Part shown: piece by piece, positions 16,355 to 25,863 of the stretch
Layout: each line of letters begins with the position of its first letter
Position numbering within the stretch: the first letter of the stretch is position 1
Source: Propionivibrio sp.
GTDB taxonomy: Bacteria; Pseudomonadota; Gammaproteobacteria; Burkholderiales; Rhodocyclaceae
Assembly (NCBI GenBank): GCA_029975435.1
Contig: JARKPC010000120.1
Location: forward strand, 1 to 38,203
Reading direction: 5' to 3'
DNA length: 38,203 nucleotides
Notes under the pieces: model-generated
Told to the model about the DNA's origin: nothing
Seen by the model: the letters and a program-made list of their open reading frames with translations, nothing else
Database searches by the model: none
Program-made: the position numbers and the translations under genes

Positions 16355-16863
16355 GAGGTGGTCTTCTCGAGGTGAGTGGTCAGGTCGTCGTGGATGCCGG
16401 CAAGGTGCTGGCTGACGTCGAGGTTCGTGTAGCGCAGGACGCGGATGCCTTGGCGGGCGAGATATTCAGTGCGTTGGGCGTCGTAGGCTTTCTGCGCGGC
16501 ATGGCTGTCGCCGTCGATTTCGATGACAAGCTTCAGTTCGGCACAGTAGAAATCGGCGACGTAGGGGCCGATGGGCTTCTGGCGCAGGAATTTATAGCCG
16601 TGGAACTGGCGGTTGCGCAGGAGTTTTTGCCAGATCGTGGTTTCGGCTGGGGTGGGGTTCTTGCGGTTGGTGCGGGCGTAGGTGGTTAGTTTTTTATCGT
16701 AGGGGAGATGTTTAGGACGCTTTAACCCCTCCCCGGCCCTCCCAAACCCCTCCCTAACCCTCCCCTTGTCAGGGGAGGGAATAGTGGCGCTCTCCGCCTG
16801 AACGGTGCTCTCCCCCCCTGACAAGGGGGGGCTGGGGGGGCTTAAAGGCTTGTCCGTATCCAT
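16351..16863 (-). CDS. DUF559 (Vsr-like, PD-(D/E)xK-type) protein inside the urease operon
   Basis: The 170-residue product ends in a DUF559 domain: [27 protein letters not shown] (split across residues ~71-98), then [20 protein letters not shown] with the catalytic-type Asp and E-x-D, then [19 protein letters not shown] and IRVLRYTN. The fold is that of very-short-patch-repair endonucleases; no member of this group has a firm role. The start at ATG 16863 follows a GAGGG box (a GTG at 16881 would overlap ureF). Residues ~8-47 are translated from the palindromic repeat at 16721-16846, so the repeat has supplied the N-terminus. It is coupled by an ATGA overlap to ureG. No urease role is known. 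Confidence 0.75.
   Translation of the reverse strand: MDTDKPLSPPSPPLSGGESTVQAESATIPSPDKGRVREGFGRAGEGLKRPKHLPYDKKLTTYARTNRKNPTPAETTIWQKLLRNRQFHGYKFLRQKPIGPYVADFYCAELKLVIEIDGDSHAAQKAYDAQRTEYLARQGIRVLRYTNLDVSQHLAGIHDDLTTHLEKTTS
16721..16846. repeat. Paired C-rich/G-rich palindromic repeat, locus 1
   Basis: Opens TTTAACCCCTCCCC and closes GGGGGGGCTTAAA. Each half carries the core CCCCTTGTCAGGGG or its reverse, CCCCTGACAAGGGG, in head-to-head orientation. The same pair recurs at 20861, 33344, 35545 and (reversed, duplicated) 25527; a single half lies at 27552. Here it falls inside the 5' end of the DUF559 gene. Confidence 0.85.
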
Positions 16864-16877
16864 CCCGCGATGATCCC

Positions 16878-17570
16878 TCACGACCGAAACAGCCTCGAAT
16901 ACTGCGTCTCATGCCGCGCGCAACACAAGGCAAACGCCGGCGTCAGGTTGCTCCAGCCGTCTTCAGGGAGCGAGAGGGCGGCTTCGGCAATGCCTGGCGC
17001 GGCCTGGCCGAGTCTTGCCAGCAGGCGCTGTCCGGCCGCCTGACCGAGCGGCACCGCCTTGAGCGCAGCCATCACCTGGTTCTCCGCCCATGCCCACAGA
17101 TAGCCGCAGACAGCGGTAAACGGATCGATCCGCCATGCAGAGGCGAGGCCGGACCAGACAATCGGAAAGGCGATCTCGGGCAAGCGCGCGAGATCGGCCC
17201 GCAAGGTTTCCAGACTAGGATCGCGCAGATCGGCCAGCAGGCGGTTGAGCGAGAAGCCCATCTGCACGGTTTCGGCACGCAGTTCCGCCGATTCGCGGCT
17301 GGCCAGGAAATCGGCATTCAGCCGGGCGATTTCGGTGACATTGGCATCAGTCCAGTGCGTCATGGACAAGGCGACCAACGGCGCCTCGAAGCGGCCGATG
17401 CCGTACCGCATCAGGTCTTCTATCCACGCGCTGGCAGTAGCTTCGTCGCCGATGCGCCCGGACTCGACGGCCCACTCCAGTCCTTGCGAATAGGTGTAAG
17501 CACCGACCGGCAGCGCCGGGCTGACGAGTTGCATGAGGCGCACCAGCGCCAGCGCCGAAGCGTTGCTCAT
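16878..17570 (-). CDS. ureF: Urease accessory protein UreF
   Basis: A 230-residue all-helical protein starting MSNASALALVRLMQLVSPAL with PVGAYTYSQGLEWAVESG, the UreF signature. Later come RFEAPLVALSMTHW, LNADFLASRESAELRAE and LPEDGWSNLTPAFALCCARHE. UreF bridges UreD and UreG and acts as a gatekeeper of GTP hydrolysis during nickel insertion. The start at 17570 overlaps the ureE stop by four bases (ATGA) and matches the family N-terminus; the longer upstream frame is only the ureE shadow. Length is usual. Confidence 0.96.
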   Translation of the reverse strand: MSNASALALVRLMQLVSPALPVGAYTYSQGLEWAVESGRIGDEATASAWIEDLMRYGIGRFEAPLVALSMTHWTDANVTEIARLNADFLASRESAELRAETVQMGFSLNRLLADLRDPSLETLRADLARLPEIAFPIVWSGLASAWRIDPFTAVCGYLWAWAENQVMAALKAVPLGQAAGQRLLARLGQAAPGIAEAALSLPEDGWSNLTPAFALCCARHETQYSRLFRS

Positions 17571-18121
17571 GGCTTGAATTCGTGAATCCTCGGCATCGAG
17601 CGGTGCGGGCCGTGGCCGGGATTGTGCAGCCGGGCATGCTCTTCGCTGTGATGATCGTGGTCGTGATCGTGGCCGTGGTGATGGCCGCCATGTGCGCCGT
17701 AGGCTCCGGATTCGGGCTGGAACGGCGCTTCGACTTCGGCGACAGTGCAACCGATTCCCTTGACCATCTCAGCCAGTACGTGGTCGGTCTGAAAGCGCAA
17801 CGTGCCGCCGTTGGCTGTCGGCAGGATCTGCACCGGCACGTGGCGGTTGCCGAGATGGTAGGCGGCGCGGGCAAAGAGCAACGGGGTGTTGGCGTTCGCC
17901 TCGATCAGCTTTTCCGGCGCGGCGAGGATTTCGACGATGGTTGAGCCATCCTCGGCCAGCAGCCGGTCATTGCCGTGCAGGTGATCGCCGCGTTCGAGGA
18001 AGATGCCGGCTTCCTTGCCCGAAGCGAGAGTGACTTTCAGGCGGCTGCGCTTGCGCTCGTCGTAGGCGAGGGCGACGGAGTCGGTGGGGGGTAGGGGGGT
18101 GCGTTGGGTGAGGATTAGCAT
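17567..18121 (-). CDS. ureE: Urease accessory nickel metallochaperone UreE
   Basis: A 184-residue protein. The N-terminal peptide-binding domain (LAYDERKRSRLKVTLASGKE, IFLERGDHLHGNDRL) is followed by the metal-binding domain AAYHLGNRHVPVQI, whose His is at the dimer interface. Residues ~145-162 are a His-rich tail (HHHGHDHDHDHHSEEH) that stores several nickel ions. UreE delivers nickel to UreG. The ribosome-binding site before ATG 18121 is poor, and a REP-like repeat lies just upstream (18145-18213), between ureC and ureE. Confidence 0.96.
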   Translation of the reverse strand: MLILTQRTPLPPTDSVALAYDERKRSRLKVTLASGKEAGIFLERGDHLHGNDRLLAEDGSTIVEILAAPEKLIEANANTPLLFARAAYHLGNRHVPVQILPTANGGTLRFQTDHVLAEMVKGIGCTVAEVEAPFQPESGAYGAHGGHHHGHDHDHDHHSEEHARLHNPGHGPHRSMPRIHEFKP

Positions 18122-18144
18122 GATGATTGTCAGTCAGTGCGGCT

Positions 18145-18213
18145 CGTCACCCCGGCGAAAGCCGGGGTCCAGTTCGGCGGTTGATCTGGATTCCGGCTTT
18201 CGCCGGAATGACG
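18145..18213. repeat. REP-like inverted repeat, second family, copy 1
   Basis: CGTCACCCCGGCGAAAGCCGGGGTCCAG is followed ~15 bp later by CTGGATTCCGGCTTTCGCCGGAATGACG, two facing copies of one unit, each with its own hairpin. A similar pair is at 22162-22233 and part of one at 31740-31772. It lies in the ureC-ureE gap. Confidence 0.85.
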
Positions 18214-18227
18214 GACTTCTTTCAAGG

Positions 18228-19930
<1,703 letters not shown>

Positions 19931-19934
<4 letters not shown>

Positions 19935-20236
19935 AATGCCCCCTGAATCAGGCCACGGAATCCATACACCTTGCGGTCGCCGGCGAGCGCGACGAGTTGC
20001 ACGGTGCGCGTCTGGCCCGGCTCGAAGCGCACGGCGGTGCCGGCGGCGATGTCGAGGCGGAAGCCGCGCGCCGCCTCGCGGTCGAAGGATAATGCGGCGT
20101 TGGTTTCAAAGAAGTGGTAGTGCGAGCCGACCTGGATCGGCCGGTCGCCGGTGTTGGCGACGACCAGCGTGACGGTCGGGCGGCCAACGTTGAGTTCCAG
20201 TTCGCCGGGTTCGACGAGCATTTCTCCGGGGATCAT
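19931..20236 (-). CDS. ureB: Urease beta subunit UreB
   Basis: A 101-residue protein starting [20 protein letters not shown], with [35 protein letters not shown] and [10 protein letters not shown], all typical of UreB. It is a structural subunit of the (UreABC)3 holoenzyme. ATG 20236 fits the family start and follows an AGGGG box; the longer frame to 20278 is not supported. It lies 10 bp after ureJ and overlaps ureC. Confidence 0.97.
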
Positions 20237-20246
20237 TCGCGCACCC

Positions 20247-20810
20247 CTACAGAACGGTTGAAAGAACAAGTCCGCCACCGACGACGGCGACGAGTTGCCC
20301 GAGGCGCAGGGTCAGGCGCGGGCGGTTCTTCAGCACGAGATGGGCGAAGGCCATGCCGCAGGCGTGCAGCAGGGCGGAACCGAGGACGATGCCGGCCAGC
20401 ACATTGCCGCCGGAAGAGAGTTCGCTGCCGTGGGCCATGCCGTGGAAGATCGCAAACCCGCCGATGATCGCCAGGGCGGAGGGCAGCCCGAGGCGGAACG
20501 GCAGCGTCAGCATGACGCCGAGCGCGAGGACGGAAGCCGCGACCAGCAACTCCATATGCGGCACGAACAGCCCGTTCTGTCCAAGCACGGCGCCGGCCGC
20601 CAGCAGGCTGACGAAGGTCAGCGGCGCCAGCCAGATCTGACGCCCGTGCAACACGCTCCAGGCACCAACAAGGAGCATGGCCAGCAGGTGATCCGCACCA
20701 AAGAAGGGATGAGCAAAGCCGTCGATGAAGCTGTGGTTGCCGTGGCCGGTGTGGGCGAAGGCGGCGAAGGGCAGGACGGCGAGAAGAAGGAGGGCGAGGC
20801 GTCGGGTCAT
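20247..20810 (-). CDS. ureJ: HupE/UreJ-family nickel permease
   Basis: A 187-residue membrane protein with a signal peptide (residues 1-19, cut after FAAFA). The [13 protein letters not shown] segment is followed by the [16 protein letters not shown] motif that marks the HupE/UreJ family, and about five further hydrophobic helices follow, one holding [10 protein letters not shown]. These proteins take up nickel, or help it across the membrane, for urease or hydrogenase. Its place between ureA and ureB is the usual one in betaproteobacterial urease operons. Confidence 0.93.
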   Translation of the reverse strand: MTRRLALLLLAVLPFAAFAHTGHGNHSFIDGFAHPFFGADHLLAMLLVGAWSVLHGRQIWLAPLTFVSLLAAGAVLGQNGLFVPHMELLVAASVLALGVMLTLPFRLGLPSALAIIGGFAIFHGMAHGSELSSGGNVLAGIVLGSALLHACGMAFAHLVLKNRPRLTLRLGQLVAVVGGGLVLSTVL

Positions 20811-20860
20811 GGTGGGCTCCTGTTCTTGAGGCGAAAGATTATGACGTGGGATTTACGAGC

Positions 20861-20962
20861 GCTTTAACCCCTCCCGGCCTCCCCTTGTCATGGGAGGAGA
20901 GGAGCGCGACGCTCCCTTGGCCGGACACCCCCCTGACAAGGGGGGCTGGGGGGGTTAAAAGC
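20861..20962. repeat. Paired C-rich/G-rich palindromic repeat, locus 2
   Basis: GCTTTAACCCCTCCCGG..CCCTTGTCA on one side and CCCCCCTGACAAGGGGGG..GGGGTTAAAAGC on the other, head to head. The outer ends are also complementary, so the whole 100 bp can fold. It fills the ureA-ureJ gap. Confidence 0.85.
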
Positions 20963-20974
20963 GCGAAAGTCATC

Positions 20975-21277
20975 TCAAACAATCGGGTGATGCACCGTCA
21001 CCAGTTTGGTGCCGTCCGGAAACGTGGCTTCGACCTGGATTTCCGGGATCATCTCGGCGACGCCGTCCATTACGTCAGCGCGGCTGAGAACCTGGGTTCC
21101 TTCGCTCATCAGTTCGGCCACGCTCTTGCCGTCGCGCGCACCTTCCAGGATCGCGCAGGTGATCAACGCCACCGCTTCCGGGTAGTTGAGCTTGAGGCCG
21201 CGCGCCTTGCGCCGTTCTGCCAGGAGGCCGGCGGTGAAGATGAGCAGCTTGTCTTTCTCTCGTGGCGTCAGTTCCAA
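20975..21277 (-). CDS. ureA: Urease gamma subunit UreA
   Basis: A 100-residue protein: [54 protein letters not shown] and TVHHPIV are all hallmark UreA segments. The initiation codon is TTG (21277-21275), preceded by AAGGA 7 nt upstream; no ATG fits the conserved N-terminus. It lies 12 bp after ureD. A palindromic repeat separates it from ureJ. Confidence 0.97.
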   Translation of the reverse strand: MELTPREKDKLLIFTAGLLAERRKARGLKLNYPEAVALITCAILEGARDGKSVAELMSEGTQVLSRADVMDGVAEMIPEIQVEATFPDGTKLVTVHHPIV

Positions 21278-21289
21278 GTGTTTTCCTTT

Positions 21290-22141
21290 TTACGTATTCC
21301 AGATCCGGGGCGTCAGGGCCGGGCGTCCCAGCAGCCGTGGCCGCAGGGTTTCCCAGAGTGCTGCAAACCAGTTTCGCGCCGCTTCGCTGTTGTGCCCGAG
21401 GTAGCGGCCCACCAGCAATCCCGGCAAGGCGGTCATGGCGTGTTCGGCGTCATCCCGTGGTGCGATGGCCCGGCACGCTTCCAGCAGCGGCGCAATCTCG
21501 ATCTCCGAAGGCAACGTAGCAAGGAGCGTGCCGCCGATGCTGGCCCCGGCCCAGCCGGCGCGGCTCGCGAGCAGCGGGTCGTTGCCTTCGATGTGTCCGC
21601 GTTCCAGCCACAGCGGCTGGCCGTTGCGTTCGATGCGCGTGTGCAGGTCGATGAACCCGTTGGCGAAACGTTCGCCCGACGCGCTGCGCCCCAGGCAGAG
21701 GATTTCCCAGCCGAAATAACGGCTCCCTGCCCCCAGTTGCACGCGCGTTTCCATCCGGCTTCGGGCGCCGTCGAAGACAATCGTCTCCTGCGGCAGCCAT
21801 TCGAGGATGGCGTCGGCGCCGACCGTGAAGTCAAGCGTTTGGGATGCTTCTTCGCCTCCGGAGCGATACCATTTTCCGGCGCCGGGTGTGGTGATCTGGG
21901 CATGCGCCTCGGGGCCGACGTTGACCGCAATGTGCAGGCGGTCCCCGCCGGCAATACCGGACGGCGGGTGGAGGAGGATCGTCTGGCAGACGTCGCGGCC
22001 TTCCGGGTACAGCGCCTTCTGGACGCGCAAGGGACCGCGATGGCGGCGTTCGCTCAGGACCGTTCCGGAATCAAGCCGGGTGAAGCCGAGGGCGATCTCG
22101 GCTTCCCAATGAGAGGGTGTATGCATCGGTTCAGGATACAT
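21290..22141 (-). CDS. ureD: Urease accessory protein UreD (UreH)
   Basis: A 283-residue protein with GPLRVQKALYPEG, ILLHPPSGIAGGDRL, ITTPGAGKWYRS and EWLPQETIVFDGA, the conserved UreD core. It binds apo-urease and, through an internal channel, receives nickel from UreF/UreG. The start may be ATG 22141 (MYPEPMHTPS) or ATG 22126 (MHTPSHWE); neither has a strong ribosome-binding site. It is the first urease gene after the urt genes, separated from urtE by a REP-like repeat. Confidence 0.95.
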   Translation of the reverse strand: MYPEPMHTPSHWEAEIALGFTRLDSGTVLSERRHRGPLRVQKALYPEGRDVCQTILLHPPSGIAGGDRLHIAVNVGPEAHAQITTPGAGKWYRSGGEEASQTLDFTVGADAILEWLPQETIVFDGARSRMETRVQLGAGSRYFGWEILCLGRSASGERFANGFIDLHTRIERNGQPLWLERGHIEGNDPLLASRAGWAGASIGGTLLATLPSEIEIAPLLEACRAIAPRDDAEHAMTALPGLLVGRYLGHNSEAARNWFAALWETLRPRLLGRPALTPRIWNT

Positions 22142-22161
22142 TCAGTCGTGTCCAAGAAGCA

Positions 22162-22233
22162 CGTCATCCCGGCGCACGCCGGGATCCAGAAATTTGAAGA
22201 ACGAACTGGATTCCGGCCTACGCCGGAATGACG
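22162..22233. repeat. REP-like inverted repeat, second family, copy 2
   Basis: CGTCATCCCGGCGCACGCCGGGATCCAG faces CTGGATTCCGGCCTACGCCGGAATGACG across ~16 bp. Same layout as 18145-18213. It lies in the urtE-ureD gap. Confidence 0.85.
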
Positions 22234-22260
22234 GAGAACAGGGCGGCGCGTCGGTCATCC

Positions 22261-23031
22261 TCATACCGCCAGCGCTTCGCGCACGCCGTCCTTGTCCATG
22301 TCGGCGCCGAGGCCGCGCATGATGAACTCGCCGCGTTCCATCAGCAGGTAGTGGTCGGCGAGGTCGCGGGCGAAGTCGTAGTACTGCTCGACGAGCAGGA
22401 TGGCGACCTGGCCGGTATCGGCCACTCTGCGGATGGCGTTCTGCACTTCCTGGCGCTCCTCGATTGATCGGCTGGTCTCCGCCGTTGCGTTGCGGCGGGC
22501 GACAGTGCGGATGGCGTGGCCGATGTCCTTGATGATCGAGGGCTGGATGCCTTCGGTCGGCTCGTCGAGGATAAGCAATTTCGGGTCCATGGCCAGTGCG
22601 CGGCCGATGGCCAGTTGCTGTTGCTGCCCCCCGGAGAGGTCGCCGCCGCGGCGATTGAGCATGCTGCGGAGGACCGGGAAAAGCTCGAAAACCAGATCGG
22701 GGATTTTCGTGCCGCCAGGCTTGGTGGCGAGGCCCATCAACAGGTTTTCCTCGACCGTCAGGCGCGGGAAGATTTCGCGGCCCTGTGGCACGTATCCGAT
22801 GCCGGCCCGCACGCGCTCGTGGGAGGGAGCGTGGGTGATGTCCTTGCCGTTGAAGGCGATGCTGCCGGATCTGGACTTGACGAGGCCCATCAGGCATTTC
22901 ATCAGGGTGGTTTTCCCTACGCCATTGCGGCCTAGCAGGCTGGTGACCTTGCCCGGCTCGACCTCGAAGGAGAGGCCGCGGAGGATGTGGCTGCCGCTGT
23001 AGTATTGGTTGAGGTTTTCTACTCTGAGCAT
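22261..23031 (-). CDS. urtE: Urea ABC transporter ATPase UrtE, with 26-residue in-frame insertion
   Basis: A 256-residue ATPase: Walker A LLGRNGVGKTTLM (~33-45), Q-loop YVPQGREIFP, signature LSGGQQQQLAIGRAL, Walker B LLILDEPTEGIQPS and switch LLVEQYYDFA. UrtE, with UrtD, powers high-affinity urea uptake. UrtE proteins are usually about 230 residues. Here an extra 26 residues (ARRNATAETSRSIEERQEVQ and flanks) sit between GHAIR and the switch strand. The 78 bp are bounded by a perfect 12-bp direct repeat, TGCGGATGGCGT, at 22428-22439 and 22506-22517. The insertion lies between D-loop and H-loop, so it may alter ATP hydrolysis or be tolerated as a surface loop. The AGGA box before ATG 23031 supports the start. 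Confidence 0.95.
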   Translation of the reverse strand: MLRVENLNQYYSGSHILRGLSFEVEPGKVTSLLGRNGVGKTTLMKCLMGLVKSRSGSIAFNGKDITHAPSHERVRAGIGYVPQGREIFPRLTVEENLLMGLATKPGGTKIPDLVFELFPVLRSMLNRRGGDLSGGQQQQLAIGRALAMDPKLLILDEPTEGIQPSIIKDIGHAIRTVARRNATAETSRSIEERQEVQNAIRRVADTGQVAILLVEQYYDFARDLADHYLLMERGEFIMRGLGADMDKDGVREALAV

Positions 23032-23050
23032 TTTCTGGATTCCTCAGGCT

Positions 23051-23580
23051 GCTGAAACGCCGGGTTCCGCGCCTGACGCGCAGGCATCCTTTCTTTTGCT
23101 CCGCCAAAAGAAAGGAGCCAAAGAAAAGGCGGCCCCCGCGTTACGCGGCCGGCTTCGCCGGCTGCCCTGCGCTACTCGCAAGGCCGGGCGGCTGCGCAAC
23201 TCGGGGCTGCGCCCCTCAAACAGTGCTCGCCGAATTCCCCCGGCCTCGCTCCGTTGCTCGGCGCTCCACGAGGGGGACCCGGAAACCCATCTGAGCGCCA
23301 CCGAAAATGGTCGAAATCGAAATACAAAAGACAGTGGTGACCGATCGGTGTTGAACCCCCCTTGGAAGACGCCGAGCAACGCAGGCTTGAGCGGGGAAGT
23401 AGGCGAGCACTGTCTGAGGGCGAAGCCCGAGTTGCGCAGCCCCCGCTCAAGGCGAGTAGCGGAGGGGACCCCGCCGCAGGCGGGGCGTCGACCCGGGGTC
23501 GCCTTTTCTTTGGCTACTTTCTTTTGGCGAAGCAAAAGAAAGTCAGCCCGCGCGTCAGGCGCGGAACCCAGCGGTTCAGC
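23051..23580. repeat. 530-bp imperfect inverted repeat between urtE and urtD
   Basis: Two arms of ~250 bp face each other (23051-~23300 and ~23345-23580). Both begin (reading inward) with GAAC/GCTGAA..GGGTTCCGCGCCTGACG, then TTTCTTTTG..CCAAAAGAAA, AGCCAAAGAAAAGGCG and CTGCGCAACTCGGG. Each arm also carries a small hairpin (CTTTCTTTTG / CCAAAAGAAAG). It resembles dispersed repeats seen in many betaproteobacterial genomes. Open frames here are repeat-encoded and not genes. Confidence 0.85.
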
Positions 23581-23593
23581 AAGAAACAACGTC

Positions 23594-24426
<833 letters not shown>

Positions 24427-24430
<4 letters not shown>

Positions 24431-25539
24431 GTCCGCGCTCCCTTTGCGCGCCGCAGCGTGTGCCACAGGCCGACGAGGCCCTGCGGTAGCAGCAGCGTGA
24501 CGACGATGAACAGCAGGCCGAGGAAGAACAGCCAGTATTCGGGGAAACTGACCGTGAACCAGCTCTTGGCGAGATTGACCACGAAAGCGCCGACGATCGG
24601 GCCGATCAGCGTGCCGCGCCCGCCGACGGCGACCCAGATGGCGATCTCGATCGAGTTGGCGACGCTCATCTCGGACGGGTTGATGATGCCCACCTGCGGT
24701 ACGTACAGTGCGCCGGCGATGCCGCAGAGCACGGCGGAGAGCGTCCAGATGAACAGCTTGAACCACAGCGGGTCGTAGCCGATGAACATGACGCGCGACT
24801 CGGCGTCGCGGATCGCCGTGAGCACGCGGCCGAACTTGGAAGCGACGAGCCAGCGGGCGAAGACGAAGGTCAGCGCCAGTACGCCCGCCGTCACCCCGAA
24901 CAGCACCAGCCGCGTTTCCGACGAGGTGATCGAATAGCCGAGCACACGCTTGAAATCGGTGAAGCCGTTGTTGCCGCCGAATCCGGTTTCGTTACGGAAG
25001 AACAGCAGCATCGCCGCGTAAGTCAGCGCCTGCGTGATGATCGAGAAATACACGCCCTTGATGCGCGAGCGGAAGGCGAAATAGCCGAAGACGAAGGCCA
25101 CCAGCGCCGGCACCACGACGACGAGCAGAGCCACCCACAGGAAGCTGTCGCTGCCGGTCCAGTACCACGGCAGCTTCTTCCAGTCGAGGAAGACCATGAA
25201 GTCCGGCAGATCGCTCTGGTAGCTCCCGTCGCGCCCGATCTGGCGCATCAGGTACATGCCGAACGCGTATCCGCCGAGTGCGAAGAATATCCCGTGCCCG
25301 AGCGACAGGATGCCGCCGTAGCCCCAGATGAGATCCATCGCCAGCGCGACGATGGCGTAGCACATGATCTTGCCGAGCAGCGTGATCGCGTAGGTCGAGA
25401 CGTGGAAGGCGCTCTCCGGCGGCAAGGCGAGATGCAGCACCGGCACCAGCCCCAGCGCGACGGCGAGGAAAGCGGCGACGCCGAGCCGCGCCCGCGCGTC
25501 CAGCGCCGAAAGCATGCGGAAGATCAGCGGTTCACGCAT
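24427..25539 (-). CDS. urtC: Urea ABC transporter permease UrtC
   Basis: A 370-residue inner-membrane permease of the LivM type, with about ten hydrophobic helices. Characteristic segments are AMDLIWGYGGILSLGHGIFF, SRIKGVYFSIITQALTYA, RVLTAIRDAESRVMFIGYDP and GRGTLIGPIVGAFVVNLAKS. ATG 25539 (MREPLIFRMLSALDAR) is preferred to the upstream ATG at 25629, whose extra 30 residues are translated from the palindromic repeat. The start codon and leader were duplicated upstream (see 25696-25833). It overlaps urtD by four bases. Confidence 0.95.
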
Positions 25540-25664
25540 GAGCGTCCCCCAGTCGACCAAACTCGGTCCCCCCCTGACAAGGGGGGACAGGGGGGTTAAA
25601 AGCGGTAGAGGCAGGGCAAAATCCGCCAACCCCCCCAGCCCCCCTTGTCAGGGGGGAGAGGACG
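25527..25664. repeat. Tandem-duplicated unit 1: urtC start plus palindromic repeat
   Basis: A unit of ~138 bp containing the urtC ATG (in GCGGTTCACGCATGAGC), the CGACCAAACTCGGTCCCC leader and a paired C/G-rich palindrome (here in the order CCCCTGACAAGGGG then CCCCTTGTCAGGGG). It is repeated 169 bp away at 25696-25833. Confidence 0.85.
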
Positions 25665-25695
25665 GCAGCCAGCGCCGGGTGCAGCACCGTGACGA

Positions 25696-25833
25696 GCGGC
25701 TTACGCATGAGCAACCTCCAAACGACCAAACTCGGTCCCCCCCTGATAAGGGGGGACAGGGGGGTTAAAAGCGGTTGATGCAAGGCGAAATCCGCAAACC
25801 CCCCGGCCCCCGTTGTCAGGGGGGAGAGGATGG
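25696..25833. repeat. Tandem-duplicated unit 2: second urtC-like start plus palindromic repeat
   Basis: Nearly the same order and sequence as 25527-25664. It includes a second minus-strand ATG at ~25708 (MRKPLVTVLHPALAAVLSPL) that mimics the start of urtC (MREPL) but leads only into repeat sequence. The urtB-urtC gap (25540-25863) contains nothing else. Confidence 0.8.
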
Positions 25834-25863
25834 GCGTGGGCACGAGGTAGCTCATAACGGCAC

